64,000 bases of DNA, taken from Sipunculus nudus. Its lineage: Eukaryota > Annelida > Sipuncula > Golfingiida > Sipunculidae. The notes beneath the pieces were generated by a model. The model was not told the origin of the DNA, did not search any database, and worked only from the letters and a program-made list of their open reading frames with translations. Numbering within the stretch: position 1 is the stretch's first letter; each line of letters starts with the position of its first letter. Both the position numbers and the translations under genes were made by a program. Below, piece by piece: positions 48,185 through 60,410 of this stretch. The stretch is from contig CM049309.1 of NCBI GenBank assembly GCA_026874595.1, forward strand, positions 95,316,723-95,380,722, read 5' to 3'.

Positions 48185-50248
48185 AACTATCGTTTCTTCA
48201 TTGGTATAGACGTAAATGCTCCTATAACGTGATTAACCACAAGAGGGTTGTTTTAGCCTTGAAGTGCAAAATGTCATCTCTCTACAGAAATATATTATAA
48301 CAGCTAAGAAATTTTAAAATGTATCTCAGTATAACACACAACAATGTACGTGGATATAAAGGATGAGAGGGACGTCTGTGAAAAGACACCATAAATAAGC
48401 TTTTCTAAGAAGAAGAAAAAATTACCTAAAATCATATCTATATCCAAAATACAGTTAATTTGACAGTTATTAGTATGTTATGTCATAAAAAATAATTTAT
48501 CCTTACTTTAGTCCTTTTTTTTGGTACTGGTGTGACTACAATGACGATTTGTAATGTCAGTTATTTCAAAATCTAATATATTTGCAAATTACAACTCCTG
48601 ATATAAAAAAATTGTGAGATATTTATATTTCTATCGGTTGATTTTGGGAGACTTTTAGTATGTAAAACTACATAGCTTACGAAAATTCATTCTTCAAACA
48701 GAAATACTGTTGCAATTTTTACATTTTGTCTTTTTTTCTGGCTAGTGTAGATGGCCTTTAAAGCATTTCCACTCTTGAATTCACCAAAATACCAAAACAT
48801 TTAAAAAGCCTGAAACAAATTTCCTTTTCCATGATTCCCCATATTCTAACAACAGTATTGTTAAAAAATACAGTTTACACTTTCGTGAAAAGGGTCTTGT
48901 AATGTGGTTTTGTAAAGAGTTTTTTTTCAACCGCCCCAAGCGGCACAAAGGCTAGGTACGCCGCTGTGTATACTAATTTTGTGTACTTGATTAATTACGC
49001 AATTTATGACCTACGTACCCCTCCAAAGAGCATATTAGGGTTTTAGATTTTATTTCTGTTTCAATATTAGGGTATTTGGAGGTGGGATGGGGGATGATGG
49101 GGGGTGGACTCTCACAGATTCCACCATCAATTACAATTCTTTTCTTTTTGCTTTTTTTCTGCTTGTGTTTACGTTACATCTACAGTCTGCAGCACGGAGG
49201 AACTACCACACACGTCATAGTAGCACGAAGAAATATATTGTATTCAAAACAGCTCGTGACAGGCAATCAGAAAACTGATTTTATCAGTCAGCTGCAACGT
49301 TCTGCCTGTATGCCCATCCTGTGTTTGTATGAATGAGGTTCTTCTATATTTGGATTTTTACCACTGTTCTTTGGACGCTTTATAGTACAATCATGTTTAT
49401 GTGTACTCCCAACAGGAAGTAAACCTGCTGTACACTGTCTCCTCTTCATTTTATCTTTTATTAGTTAGTGTAAACTTTTTATACTTATTATTTATAACAA
49501 ACTATTCAAATTTAATTTATGCGTTCGATCTCTCACGTTAAAGAGTTTAAATGAAGTTTTATGACAGTTTGCCTCCTGCTGATACTGTATGAATTACAGG
49601 TTTTTTTTAGATAAAGGTAAAACTGTTACTCATGTTTATTTGCATAATATTTTGTGGCTGAACGTACAGCCAATATCCCCGTAATTTCAGTGATCAATCA
49701 TTAAAGAAATTCAAAGTATCCGTAAACAAGTCTGACTTGTCTAAAACCGTATCTAGTTTGCTTGTCCTTCAATTCGGGATGTTGGAATGAAAAAAAATTT
49801 GACATATTTGCCGTGAGACATCAGTATAGTGCTGAAGTTCAACTTGGTACGACTTTATTTTAAGTCGTACCAAAGAAATGGCGATATTTCGTGTGATGCT
49901 TAAGATAATGCAAAGTTTGGCCAGCTGGGGATTTTTTTTTTAAATTTGTTCTCCATATCTGATGTACATTTTAATTAATATATTTCAATGATTTAAAACT
50001 CCACAAGGTAGCGGGGCTTTTCATCATCCCCTTGGTCCGTTACTTCGTTTGTCTGCCAGTAATTTCACGATAAGCAATCCCTTAAATATTTAAGGAAAAT
50101 TAGATGACGATAATGTTTTTCTAATTTAATGAATAATATACCATTGTGAGGATATCCATTGGTACTGAATTATTTGTTTGCTTTGTTTAAGCGATCTCCT
50201 GTGAACCCGGCTGGTGCACCTTGACCCTTTGTACACAAGAACAGACTT
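48185..50248. other. AT-rich, no supported gene
   Basis: Unique-looking sequence. Overlapping frames at 49076-49336 show a hydrophobic run but no recognisable domain. A single transposon-end-like motif lies at 48952-48966. Confidence 0.5.
48952..48966 (-). other. Solitary hAT/MITE-like terminal motif
   Basis: CTAGGTACGCCGCTG is the reverse complement of CAGCGGCGTACCTAG, a form of the CAG-GGCGTA end found on many hAT-type MITEs. No partner end or 8-bp target duplication was found within 800 bp, so it may be a relic or chance. Confidence 0.3.
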
Positions 50249-51223
50249 CCAGGTATTTGCAGGCCTTGACTAAAGGTATATGTAAGCCTTTACTACAGGT
50301 ATATGTAGGCCTCGACTACTGGTATATGTAGGCCTTGACTACATGTATATATAGGCCTTGACTAGATGTATATAAAGGCCGTGACTACATGCATATGTAG
50401 GCCTTGGCTACATGTATATGTGGGCATTGACTACAGGTATATGTAGGCCTTGACTTCAGATATGTAGGCCTTGACTTCAGATATATAGGCCATGGTTACA
50501 TGTATGTGTAGGCCTTGACTATAGGCATATATAGGCCTTGATGACAGGTCTATGTAGGCCTACAGGTATATATAGGCCTTGACTACAGGTATATGTAAGC
50601 CTTGACTACAGGTATATGTAAGCCTTGACTACAGGTATATGTAAACCTTGAATTCAGGTTTATCTAGGCCTTGACTACAGGTATATATAGGCCTTGACTA
50701 CAGGTATGTGTAGGCCCTGACAGGTATATGTAAACCTTAAATTCAGGTATATCTAGGCCTTGACTACAGGTATATGTAAACCTTGAATTCAGGTATATGT
50801 AAACCTTGAATTCAGGTATATCTAGGCCTTGACTACAGGTATATGTAGGCCCTGACTACAGGTATATGTAAACCTTGACTACAGGTATATGTAAGCCTTG
50901 ACTACAGGTATATGTAAACCTTGAATTCAGGTGTATCTAGGCCTTGACTACAGGTATATGTAGGCCCTGACTACAGGTATATGTAAACCTTGACTACAGG
51001 TATATGTAAGCCTTGACTACAGGTTTATATAGGCCTTGATTACAGGTATGTGTAGGCCTGACTACAGATATATATATATATACATACATATATATGCATG
51101 CCTCGACTACATGTATATGTATGCCTTGACTACAGGTATATATAGGCCTTTACTACAAATAAATATAGGCCTGGCTACAGGTATGTGGAGGCCTTGATTA
51201 CAGGTATATGTAGCCCTTGACTA
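50249..51223. repeat. 23-bp minisatellite, about 42 copies
   Basis: Unit AGGCCTTGACTACAGGTATA followed by TGT. Variants: AGCCTTG, AAACCTTGAATTCAG and ATGTATATATAGG. Variant types come in local runs (the AAACCTTGAATTCAGG type at 50640-50940). A (TA)n run interrupts it at 51066-51094. Confidence 0.95.
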
Positions 51224-51726
51224 TATTTCTCGTTATTAATAAACCCCGTTTTGCAACTTGTCAACTTGACAAGAGCTCATAAAAACGATCTATGTTGCCT
51301 GCTTAATTTATACATTTTTGATTTCGTCTTTTTATATGATATTTCTTTAATTTTCCTTTTTTTTAAAAATGCTTTACCTGGATAGCCTATACATGTAGCT
51401 GATTTGCTGTTTTTCAATAGGGTCCTGGGTACAGTTGGGTTTACATGTGATACAATATATGATAAAACATAGCTTAAATAGATTGGATATGACACTTATA
51501 GCAGAATACAGTACTAAAGAATAAAGGATACAATTAATATCACAAAATGTAGTATTATATACATATATATATATATATTACAAACCCCACTTAACTAAAC
51601 TTAGGTGTCCTTGCACCTGTAAACTGCTTCATGCACGCCATGTGGTGCATGACATATTAGTCACGTCTCCTTTCACAGTCAGACAGCGATAAATTGACCA
51701 TGTGTCGTTTCATCTGTTATTTCCAG
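51224..51726. other. No gene; upstream flank of a micro-exon candidate
   Basis: AT-rich with a short (AT)n near 51560-51579. The last bases form a good acceptor tract (TTTCATCTGTTATTTCCAG). Confidence 0.5.
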
Positions 51727-51767
51727 TGTATCACGAGTATCCGTCACGTCACAGTTTTATACGTAAG
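51727..51767 (+). CDS. Candidate 41-bp internal exon
   Basis: Bounded by a consensus acceptor (TCATCTGTTATTTCCAG at 51710-51726) and a consensus donor (AAG before GTATGT at 51768). One frame is open: two leading bases, then YHEYPSRHSFIRK, ending on a complete codon. It therefore enters in phase 1 and leaves in phase 0. The other two frames are open too, because the interval is short. No family recognised. It could follow the 11096 or 20337 exon; in both joins the split codon is G plus TG (Val). Only splice-site quality supports it. Confidence 0.3.
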
Positions 51768-52066
51768 GTATGTACGTGTTCCTCATGTATGATAACATAT
51801 TGTTGTCCTGTCCATTAACCACTCTAACTGTCAGGAACCGTCCCACCCTCTGATATCTTGAGGTATATTATTTTGCCCCAAGATAGCGTAAACAGGGTGG
51901 ATCCTTCTGAAAAGGGATAAATTAAACGTCACATTGGAGAAATTCGTCAGAATATTTCCCATAGACGGATCGGACGGTGGATTAGAGTGATTGTTTCAAT
52001 GAATTAAGGTTGATAAATTTCTTAAGAATTATAAGGTACAGTTATATCATTGGAACGTTGAGACTT

Positions 52067-52137
52067 ACACATTGTTCATACGCTGGAGGTGTATACGCCT
52101 TACACATTGTTCATACGCTAGAGGCGTATATGCCTCA
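52067..52137. repeat. About 33-bp repeat, two copies
   Basis: Two copies of CACATTGTTCATACGCTGGA followed by GGTGTATACGCCTTA. The same unit continues on the far side of the GC-rich element, at 52768-52935. Confidence 0.85.
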
Positions 52138-52143
52138 AGTATA

Positions 52144-52760
52144 AGTCCCATAGAGGACCCGGCAGAGCTACTGCAGTGCCACGGATAGGTCCGGTATGAC
52201 CCGGGGTGTAAGCCGTGACGCTGCCGGAATGGTCCGGGATAGTCCGGGATGGTCCGGAATGGTCCCGGGACGGTCCGGGAGGGCGAGCCGGCAGTTTTTG
52301 GATGTCAAAAACTGCCGGAGCGATTCGTGATGATCCGGGGCGGAATTTAATCCGGGTTGATCCGGGGCTCATCCTTAGCTCTGACGGGGCTTTGCCGTGG
52401 GTGTATGTGCCACAGCCGTGGAAATCCGGGGCACTGCCGTGACAGTCCTTGGAGGTCCGGGAAAATGGAAACTACCCCGGCTGAGCAACGGACCAATACG
52501 GCAGAGCCCAGGACTTCCCCGGCAGTGCCCCGTCGGAGCTGCGAATCACCCCGGACTAGCGCGGCAAACAAAAGCAGGAATCCGTGGCGCATCCTTGGCG
52601 GACCGTGGTGAGACGTAGCTCTGCCGAGATAATCTGGGGCTCTACCGGGATAATTTCTGCCAAAAAACACCCCGGATCACCACGGACCACCCCGGACCGT
52701 ATCCGGGGTGATCCGTGGTAATCCTTGCCTATCCGTAGTACTGCCTGCTTCAGTGGGACT
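52144..52760. mobile_element. GC-rich foldback TIR element, 617 bp
   Basis: A sharply GC-rich island, full of CCGG and GGTCCGGGAT motifs, in AT-rich DNA. The left end AGTCCCATAGAGGACC and the inverted right end AGTCCCACTGAAGC match over the first seven bases. The similarity continues inside: both strands give GGCAG, CTAC and GGATAGG in the same order, so the arms are long imperfect inverted repeats. The same 33-bp repeat family lies on both sides, as if the element had inserted into that array. No transposase frame. The target duplication is unclear. Confidence 0.55.
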
Positions 52761-52767
52761 GTAGCAT

Positions 52768-52935
52768 TACACAGTGGCCATACGCTGGAGGCGTACACGC
52801 CTTACACAATTGCCATACGCTGGAGGCTAAAGCAAGCACGCCTTACACAGTGGTCAAACGCTGGAGGCGTTTACTAACGCAGAAGTCATGCGCTCGAGGC
52901 GTACAAGTCTTACGCAGTGGTTGTACTGCATTCGT
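52768..52935. repeat. About 33-bp repeat, right-hand copies
   Basis: Four or five imperfect copies of CATACGCTGGAGGCGTACAC with spacers CTTACACAGTGG. One copy has an insertion (AAAGCAAGCACG). Re-duplicated at 55292-55459. Confidence 0.8.
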
Positions 52936-54171
52936 TCCATTACTCCATCCGCCTTACCACTGCCTACTATAGCACGGTCCCACACAGCTCTGAGAAGTCA
53001 TCTGATAAAAACCTTTGTTGCAACACTTGATAAAGTCGGTATTAACATGACAGGTCTACGATAAGCACACATTTCACCGACTGTTGTTTGCCGGGCGGCT
53101 TCAGTACTTACGAAGATCAGATAAATCTCCAACTTTCTTCTCCAGAGCTGATAAAACCGCTAAAGTAGCCGTTGGCCAGAGACAAGATCACACATAAACA
53201 GACATCGCCCAGAAACAAGGGAACACAGGCAAAGACGTCTTTTCTCCACTGTCTTTCTGCAATGATCAGCTGCATGTAGGTCCTGAAAATTCTGCTAGGC
53301 CTTGTCAATCCCCGAATGCTTCACTCGCATTAATGAAATTCTTTATTAATGTTTGAAATGATATATAATCAAACAATTGTATTGAAATCCTATTGTAATT
53401 ATTGTGTGCACAGTTTGGTTGGTTTTCAATATGGCCACCAGATTGCACAGACAACAGGTGAGACCATCCTTCCACCAGATTTCGTTTCGATTCGAAACGT
53501 AACTCTCCCCGGAAGCACTGTGGGACAGCAGAGACTACTTGTTTCAACTGTCAAACTTCAGAATAAAAATTTGTTACATTTCAATGAAACAACTCCTGTT
53601 CATATTACACATGCGTATGCTTGCATAATATTACTAACGTGAAGTCTTAACGACAAGAACGCCTATGTTTATATGATTTGCCTTGATTTGCCAGTTGTAA
53701 TCCAACATGTTAAAACGGGATTTAACCCTATTCACAAAATTTTATCTACGCCGTTGGTGTATGTAGAAGCCGCGGTGCATTGTGGAGGACGGTGAGTCCG
53801 AGTCTGGGAAGTGTGGTGAGAGACCAACCGGGTAAATACTGCTTACGTCGACATGGTGTCCCCATCCCACACTTCGGACACAAATGTCCAGTCATATATA
53901 TATATATAAATGTGTGTTTATCTCTGTGTGTGTGTGATTTTTTGTTGTTATCTACTTTATTTATAAATTACAAGAAATGGAAGAAGCGTGTGTCGAAAAA
54001 AGAAGCCGGGGTATGTTTTAGGGTGCCTGTGATATTTATTTCATGTTGCTATGAGCCAAACTAAGTAAACTGCAAGCTTCTCTCGGCTTTAAAAAGGACT
54101 TTACAATCGTTTATATAGTTCATCTCTTTTATGAAGCCATTCATTAAGAAGCTGGATTAAAAATAAACTAA
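52936..54171. other. Unique segment, no firm gene
   Basis: Identical in substance to 55460-56695. It contains overlapping frames on both strands (53117-53308, 53305-53547 minus; 53349-53642, 53780-54064 plus) without recognisable domains. A weak first-exon candidate lies at 53431-53457. Confidence 0.4.
53431..53457 (+). CDS. Weak first-exon candidate (duplicated at 55955)
   Basis: An ATG with A at -3 and G at +4 (AATATGGCC) opens nine codons, MATRLHRQQ, up to CAG before GTGAGA, a consensus donor. The duplicate at 55955-55981 is identical. The interval is too short to carry weight: unspliced, a different frame is open across the region. It is listed because start and donor context are both good. 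Confidence 0.12.
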
Positions 54172-55030
54172 GAATCTGGTTTGGCAGTGTGATGAAAAAA
54201 GTCAATGACTGCTGTAAGTGACAAGCTGGGCTAATTAGTTTACCTGAGCACCACAAAACCCTTCCACCAAGAATATGGTTTCGCACTATGATGAAAAAAG
54301 GTCAGTGACTGCTGTAAGTGACTAGCTGGGCTAATTAGTTTACCAGAGCACCACAAAACCCTTCCACCAAGGATCTGGTTTTGCACTATGATGAAAAAAG
54401 GTCAGTGACTGCTGTAAGTGACTAGCTGGGCTAATTAGTTTACCAGAGCACCACAAAACCCTTCCACCAAGAATATGGTTTCACACTATGATGAAAAAAG
54501 GTCAGTGACTGCTGTAAGTGACTAGCTGGGCTAATTAGTTTACCAGAGCACCACAAAACCCTTCCACCAAGAATATGGTTTCGCACTATGATGAAAAAAG
54601 GTCAATGACTGCTGTAAGTGACTAGCTGGGCTAATTAGTTTACCAGAGCACCACAAAATCCTTCCACCAAGAATATGGTTTCGCACTATGATGAAAAAAG
54701 GTCAATGACTGCTGTAAGTGACTAGCTGGGCTAATTAGTTTACCAGAGCACCACAAAACCCTTCCACCATGAATATGGTTTCGCACTATGATGAAAAAAG
54801 GTCAATGACTGCTGTAAGTGACTAGCTGGGCTAATTAGTTTACCAGAGCACCACAAAACCCTTCCACCAAGAATATGGTTTCGCACTATGATGAAAAAAG
54901 GTCAGTGACTGCTGTAAGTGACTAGCTGGGCTAATTAGTTTACCAGAGCACTACAAAACCCTTCCACCAAGAATATGGTTTCACACTATGATGAAAAAAG
55001 GTCAGTGACTGCTGTAAGTGACTAGCTGGG
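54172..55030. repeat. 100-bp satellite, array 1 (about 8.5 copies)
   Basis: Unit of exactly 100 bp: CACTATGATGAAAAAAGGTC, then AGTGACTGCTGTAAGTGACT, then AGCTGGGCTAATTAGTTTAC, then CAGAGCACCACAAAACCCTT, then CCACCAAGAATATGGTTTCG. The array is cut at 55030 by the duplication junction. Most monomers here are of the AGAATATGG type. Confidence 0.97.
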
Positions 55031-57554
55031 CCCAGGACTTCCCCGGCAGTGCCCCGTCGGAGCTGCGAATCACCCCGGACTAGCGCGGCAAACAAAAGCA
55101 GGAATCCGTGGCGCATCCTTGGCGGACCGTGGTGAGACGTAGCTCTGCCGAGATAATCTGGGGCTCTACCGGGATAATTTCTGCCAAAAAACACCCCGGA
55201 TCACCACGGACCACCCCGGACCGTATCCGGGGTGATCCGTGGTAATCCTTGCCTATCCGTAGTACTGCCTGCTTCAGTGGGACTGTAGCATTACACAGTG
55301 GCCATACGCTGGAGGCGTACACGCCTTACACAATTGCCATACGCTGGAGGCTAAAGCAAGCACGCCTTACACAGTGGTCATACGCTGGAGGCGTTTACTA
55401 ACGCAGAAGTCATGCGCTCGAGGCGTACAAGTCTTACGCAGTGGTTGTACTGCATTCGTTCCATTACTCCATCCGCCTTACCACTGCCTACTATAGCACG
55501 GTCCCACACAGCTCTGAGAAGTCATCTGATAAAAACCTTTGTTGCAACACTTGATAAAGTCGGTATTAACATGACTGGTCTACGATAAGCACACATTTCA
55601 CCGACTGTTGTTTGCCGGGCGGCTTCAGTACTTACGAAGATCAGATAAATCTCCAACTTTCTTCTCCAGAGCTGATAAAACCGCTAAAGTAGCCGTTGGC
55701 CAGAGACAAGATCACACATAAACAGACATCGCCCAGAAACAAGGGAACACAGGCAAAGACGTCTTTTCTCCACTGTCTTTCTGCAATGATCAGCTGCATG
55801 TAGGTCCTGAAAATTCTGCTAGGCCTTGTCAATCCCCGAATGCTTCACTCGCATTAATGAAATTCTTTATTAATGTTTGAAATGATATATAATCAAACAA
55901 TTGTATTGAAATCCTATTGTAATTATTGTGTGCACAGTTTGGTTGGTTTTCAATATGGCCACCAGATTGCACAGACAACAGGTGAGACCATCCTTCCACC
56001 AGATTTCGTTTCGATTCGAAACGTAACTCTCCCCGGAAGCACTGTGGGACAGCAGAGACTACTTGTTTCAACTGTCAAACTTCAGAATAAAAATTTGTTA
56101 CATTTCAATGAAACAACTCCTGTTCATATTACACATGCGTATGCTTGCATAATATTACTAACGTGAAGTCTTAACGACAAGAACGCCTATGTTTATATGA
56201 TTTGCCTTGATTTGCCAGTTGTAATCCAACATGTTAAAACGGGATTTAACCCTATTCACAAAATTTTATCTACGCCGTTGGTGTATGTAGAAGCCGCGGT
56301 GCATTGTGGAGGACGGTGAGTCCGAGTCTGGGAAGTGTGGTGAGAGACCAACCGGGTAAATACTGCTTACGTCGACATGGTGTCCCCATCCCACACTTCG
56401 GACACAAATGTCCAGTCATATATATATATATAAATGTGTGTTTATCTCTGTGTGTGTGTGATTTTTTGTTGTTATCTACTTTATTTATAAATTACAAGAA
56501 ATGGAAGAAGCGTGTGTCGAAAAAAGAAGCCGGGGTATGTTTTAGGGTGCCTGTGATATTTATTTCATGTTGCTATGAGCCAAACTAAGTAAACTGCAAG
56601 CTTCTCTCGGCTTTAAAAAGGACTTTACAATCGTTTATATAGTTCATCTCTTTTATGAAGCCATTCATTAAGAAGCTGGATTAAAAATAAACTAAGAATC
56701 TGGTTTGGCAGTGTGATGAAAAAAGTCAATCACTGCTGTAAGTGACAAGCTGGGCTAATTAGTTTACCTGAGCACCACAAAACCCTTCCACCAAGAATAT
56801 GGTTTCGCACTATGATGAAAAAAGGTCAGTGACTGCTGTAAGTGACTAGCTGGGCTAATTAGTTTACCAGAGCACCACAAAACCCTTCCACCAAGGATCT
56901 GGTTTTGCACTATGATGAAAAAAGGTCAGTGACTGCTGTAAGTGACTAGCTGGGCTAATTAGTTTACCAGAGCACCACAAAACCCTTCCACCAAGAATAT
57001 GGTTTCACACTATGATGAAAAAAGGTCAGTGACTGCTGTAAGTGACTAGCTGGGCTAATTAGTTTACCAGAGCACCACAAAACCCTTCCACCAAGAATAT
57101 GGTTTCGCACTATGATGAAAAAAGGTCAATGACTGCTGTAAGTGACTAGCTGGGCTAATTAGTTTACCAGAGCACCACAAAATCCTTCCACCAAGAATAT
57201 GGTTTCGCACTATGATGAAAAAGGTCAATGACTGCTGTAAGTGACTAACTGGGCTAATTAGTTTACCAGAGCACCACAAAACCCTTCCACCAAGAATATG
57301 GTTTCGCACTATGATGAAAAAAGGTCAATGACTGCTGTAAGTGACTAGCTGGGCTAATTAGTTTACCAGAGCACCACAAAACCCTTCCACCAAGAATATG
57401 GTTTCGCACTATGATGAAAAAAGGTCAGTGACTGCTGTAAGTGACTAGCTGGGCTAATTAGTTTACCAGAGCACTACAAAACCCTTCCACCAAGAATATG
57501 GTTTCACACTATGATGAAAAAAGGTCAGTGACTGCTGTAAGTGACTAGCTGGGC
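55031..57554. repeat. 2,524-bp tandem duplication, copy 2
   Basis: Second copy. Its left junction fuses a partial 100-bp satellite monomer (GACTAGCTGGG) directly to CCCAGGACTTCC of the GC-rich element. The joint shares only about four bases (GGGC/GCCC context), which suggests end-joining, not homologous exchange. Confidence 0.93.
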
Positions 57555-58009
57555 TAATTAGTTTACCTGAGCACCACAAAACCCTTCCACCAAGGATCTG
57601 GTTTCACACTATGATGAAAAAAGTCAATGACTGCTGTAAGTGACTAGCTGGGCTAATTAGTTTACCTGAGCACCACAAAACCCTTCCACCACGGATCTGG
57701 TTTCACACTATGATGAAAAAAGGTCAGTGACTGCTGTAAGTGACTAGCTGGGCTAATTAGTTTACCAGAGCACCACAAAACCCTTCCACCAAGGATCTGG
57801 TTTCACACTATGATGAAATAAGTCAATGACTGCTGTAAGTGACTAGCTGGGATAATTAGTTTACCTGAGCACCACAAAACCCTTCCACCAAGGATCTGGT
57901 TTCACACTATGATGAAAAAAGGTCAGTGACTGCTGTAAGTGACAAGCTGGGCTAATTAGTTTACCTGAGCACCACAAAACCCTTCCACCAAGGATCTGGT
58001 TTCACACTA

Positions 58010-60410
58010 TGATGAAAAAAGGTCTGTGACTGCTGTAAGTGACTAGCTGGGCTAATTAGTTTACCAGAGCACCACAAAACCCTTCCACCAAGGATCTGGT
58101 TTCACACTATGATGAAAAAAGTCAATGACTGCTGTAAGTGACAAGCTGGGATAATTAGTTTACCTGAGCACCACAAAACCCTTCCACCAAGGATCTGGTT
58201 TCACACTATGATGAAAATAGGTCAGTGACTGCTGTAAGTGACAAGCTGGGCTAATTAGTTTACCTGAGCACCACAAAACCCTTCCACCAAGATCTGGTTT
58301 CGCACTATGATGAAAAAAGGTCTGTGACTGCTGTAAGTGACTAGCTGGGCTAATTAGTTTACGTGTGCACCACAAAACCCTTCCACCAAGGATCTGGTTT
58401 CACACTATGATGAAAAAAAGGTCAGTGACTGCTGTTAGTGACTAGCTGGGCTAATTAGTTTACCTGAGCACCACAAAACCCTTCTCCCAAGGATCTTGTT
58501 TCACACTATGATGAAAAAAAGGTCAGTGACTGCTGTAAGTGACTAGCTGGGCTAATTAGTTTACCAGAGCACCACAAAACCCTTCCACCAAGGATCTGGT
58601 TTCACACTATGATGAAAAAAGGTCAGTGACTGCTGTAAGTGACTAGCTGGGCTAATTAGTTTAAATGAGCACCACAAAACCCTTCCACCAAGAATATGGT
58701 TTCACACTATGATGAAAAAAGGTCAATGACTGCTGTAAGTGACTAGCTGGGCTAATTAGTTTACCAGAGCACCACAAAACCCTTCCACCAAGAATATGGT
58801 TTCACACTATGATGAAAAAAGGTCAGTGACTGCTGTAAGTGACTAACTGGGCTAATTAGTTTACCAGAGCACAACAAAACACTTCCACCAAGAATCTGGT
58901 TTCACACTATGATGAAAAAAGGTCACTGACTGCTGTAAGTGACTAGCTGGGCTAATTAGTTTACCTGAGCACCACAAAACCCTTCCACCAAGGATCTGGT
59001 TTCACACTATGATGAAAAAAGGTCAGTGACTGCTGTAAGTGACTAGCTGGGCTAATTAGTTTACCTGAGCACCACAAATCCCTTCCACCAAGGATCTGGT
59101 TTCACACTATGATGAAAAAAGGTCAGTGACTGCTGTAAGTGACAAGCTGGGCTAATTTGTTTACCTGAGCACCACAAAACCCTTCCACCAAGGATCTGGT
59201 TTCACACTATGATCAAAAAAGGTCAGTGACTGCTGTAAGTGACTAGCTGGGCTAATTAGTTTACCAGAGCACCACAAAACCCTTCCACCAAGGATCTGGT
59301 TTCACACCATGATGAAAAAAGTCAATGACTGCTGTAAGTGACTAGCTGGGCTAATTAGTTTACCGGAGCACCACAAAACCCTTCCACCAAGGATCTGGTT
59401 TCACACTATGATGAAAAAAGATCAGTGACTGCTGTAAGTGACAAGCTGGGCTAATTAGTTTACCTGAGCACCACAAAACCCTTCCACCAAGGATCTGGTT
59501 TCACACTATGATGAAAAAAGGTCAGTGACTGCTGTAAGTGACTAGCTGGGCTAATTAGTTTACCTGAGCACCACAAAACCCTTCCACCAAGGATCTGGTT
59601 TCGCACTATGATAAAAAAAGGTCAGTGACTGCTGTAAGTGACTAGCTGGGCTAATTAGTTTACCTGAGCACCACAAAACCCTTCCACCAAGGATCTGGTT
59701 TCACACTATGATGAAAAAAGTCAATGACTGCTGTAAGTGACTAGCTGGGCTAATTAGTTTACCTGAGCACCACAAAACCCTTCCAGCAAGAATATGGTTT
59801 CGCACTATGATGAAAAAAAGGTCAGTGACTGCTGTAAGTGACAAGCTGGGCTAATTAGTTTACCAGAGCACCACAAAACCCTTCCACCAAAAATCTGGTT
59901 TCACACTATGATGAAAAAAGTCAATGACTGCTGTAAGTGACTAGCGGGGCTAATTAATTTACCTGAGAACCACAAAACCCTTCCACCTAGGATCTGGTTT
60001 CACACTATGATGAAAAAAGGTCAGTGACTGCTGTAAGTGACAAGCTGGGCTAATTAGTTTACCTGAGCACCACAAAACCCTTCCACCAAGGATCTGGTTT
60101 CACACTATGATGAAAAAAGGTCAGTGACTGCTGTAAGTGACTAGCTGGGCTAATTAGTTTACTAGATTACCACAAAACCCTTCCACCAAGGATCTGGTTT
60201 CACACTGATGAAAAAAGTCAATGACTGCTGTAAGTGACAAGCTGGGCTAATTAGTTTACCTGAGCACCACAAAACCCTTCCACCAAGGATCTGGTTTCAC
60301 ACTATGATTAAAAAAGGTCAGTGGCTGCTTTAAGTGACTAGCTGGGCTAATTAGTTTACCTGAGCACCACGAAACCCTTCCACCAAGGATCTGGTTTCAC
60401 ACTATTATGC
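58010..60410. repeat. 3,590-bp higher-order repeat, first copy
   Basis: Rare monomer variants recur at exactly +3,590: GCTGTTAGTG (58431, 62021), TTCTCCCAAGGATCTTG (58491, 62081), ACACCATGATG (59303, 62893), CTAGCGGGGC (59941, 63531) and ACTATTATGC (60401, 63991). I saw no difference at the points checked. The copy starts near a GGTCTGTGAC monomer at 58021. Confidence 0.93.

Larger units (their letters stand above)
52507..55030. repeat. 2,524-bp tandem duplication, copy 1
   Basis: The sequence from CCCAGGACTTCCCCGG at 52507 is repeated from 55031 with an exact offset of 2,524 bp. The unit is the right part of the GC-rich element, 33-bp repeats, about 1.2 kb of unique DNA, and about 8.5 copies of the 100-bp satellite. 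Only a handful of differences were noticed (A/T at 52856, A/T at 53048, G/C near 54209). Confidence 0.95.

Noticed and set aside
48952-48966. Complete hAT-type MITE ending at 48966
   Set aside because: No matching left end or target duplication within the preceding 800 bp; kept only as a solitary motif.
53349-53642. 97-codon plus-strand gene, duplicated at 55873-56166
   Set aside because: The duplication copies the whole segment, so preservation is not evidence of selection; frames on the other strand are equally open.
53780-53870. tRNA or small RNA gene near the GTGGAGGACGGTGAGTCC stretch
   Set aside because: No A-box/B-box pair and no cloverleaf could be drawn.
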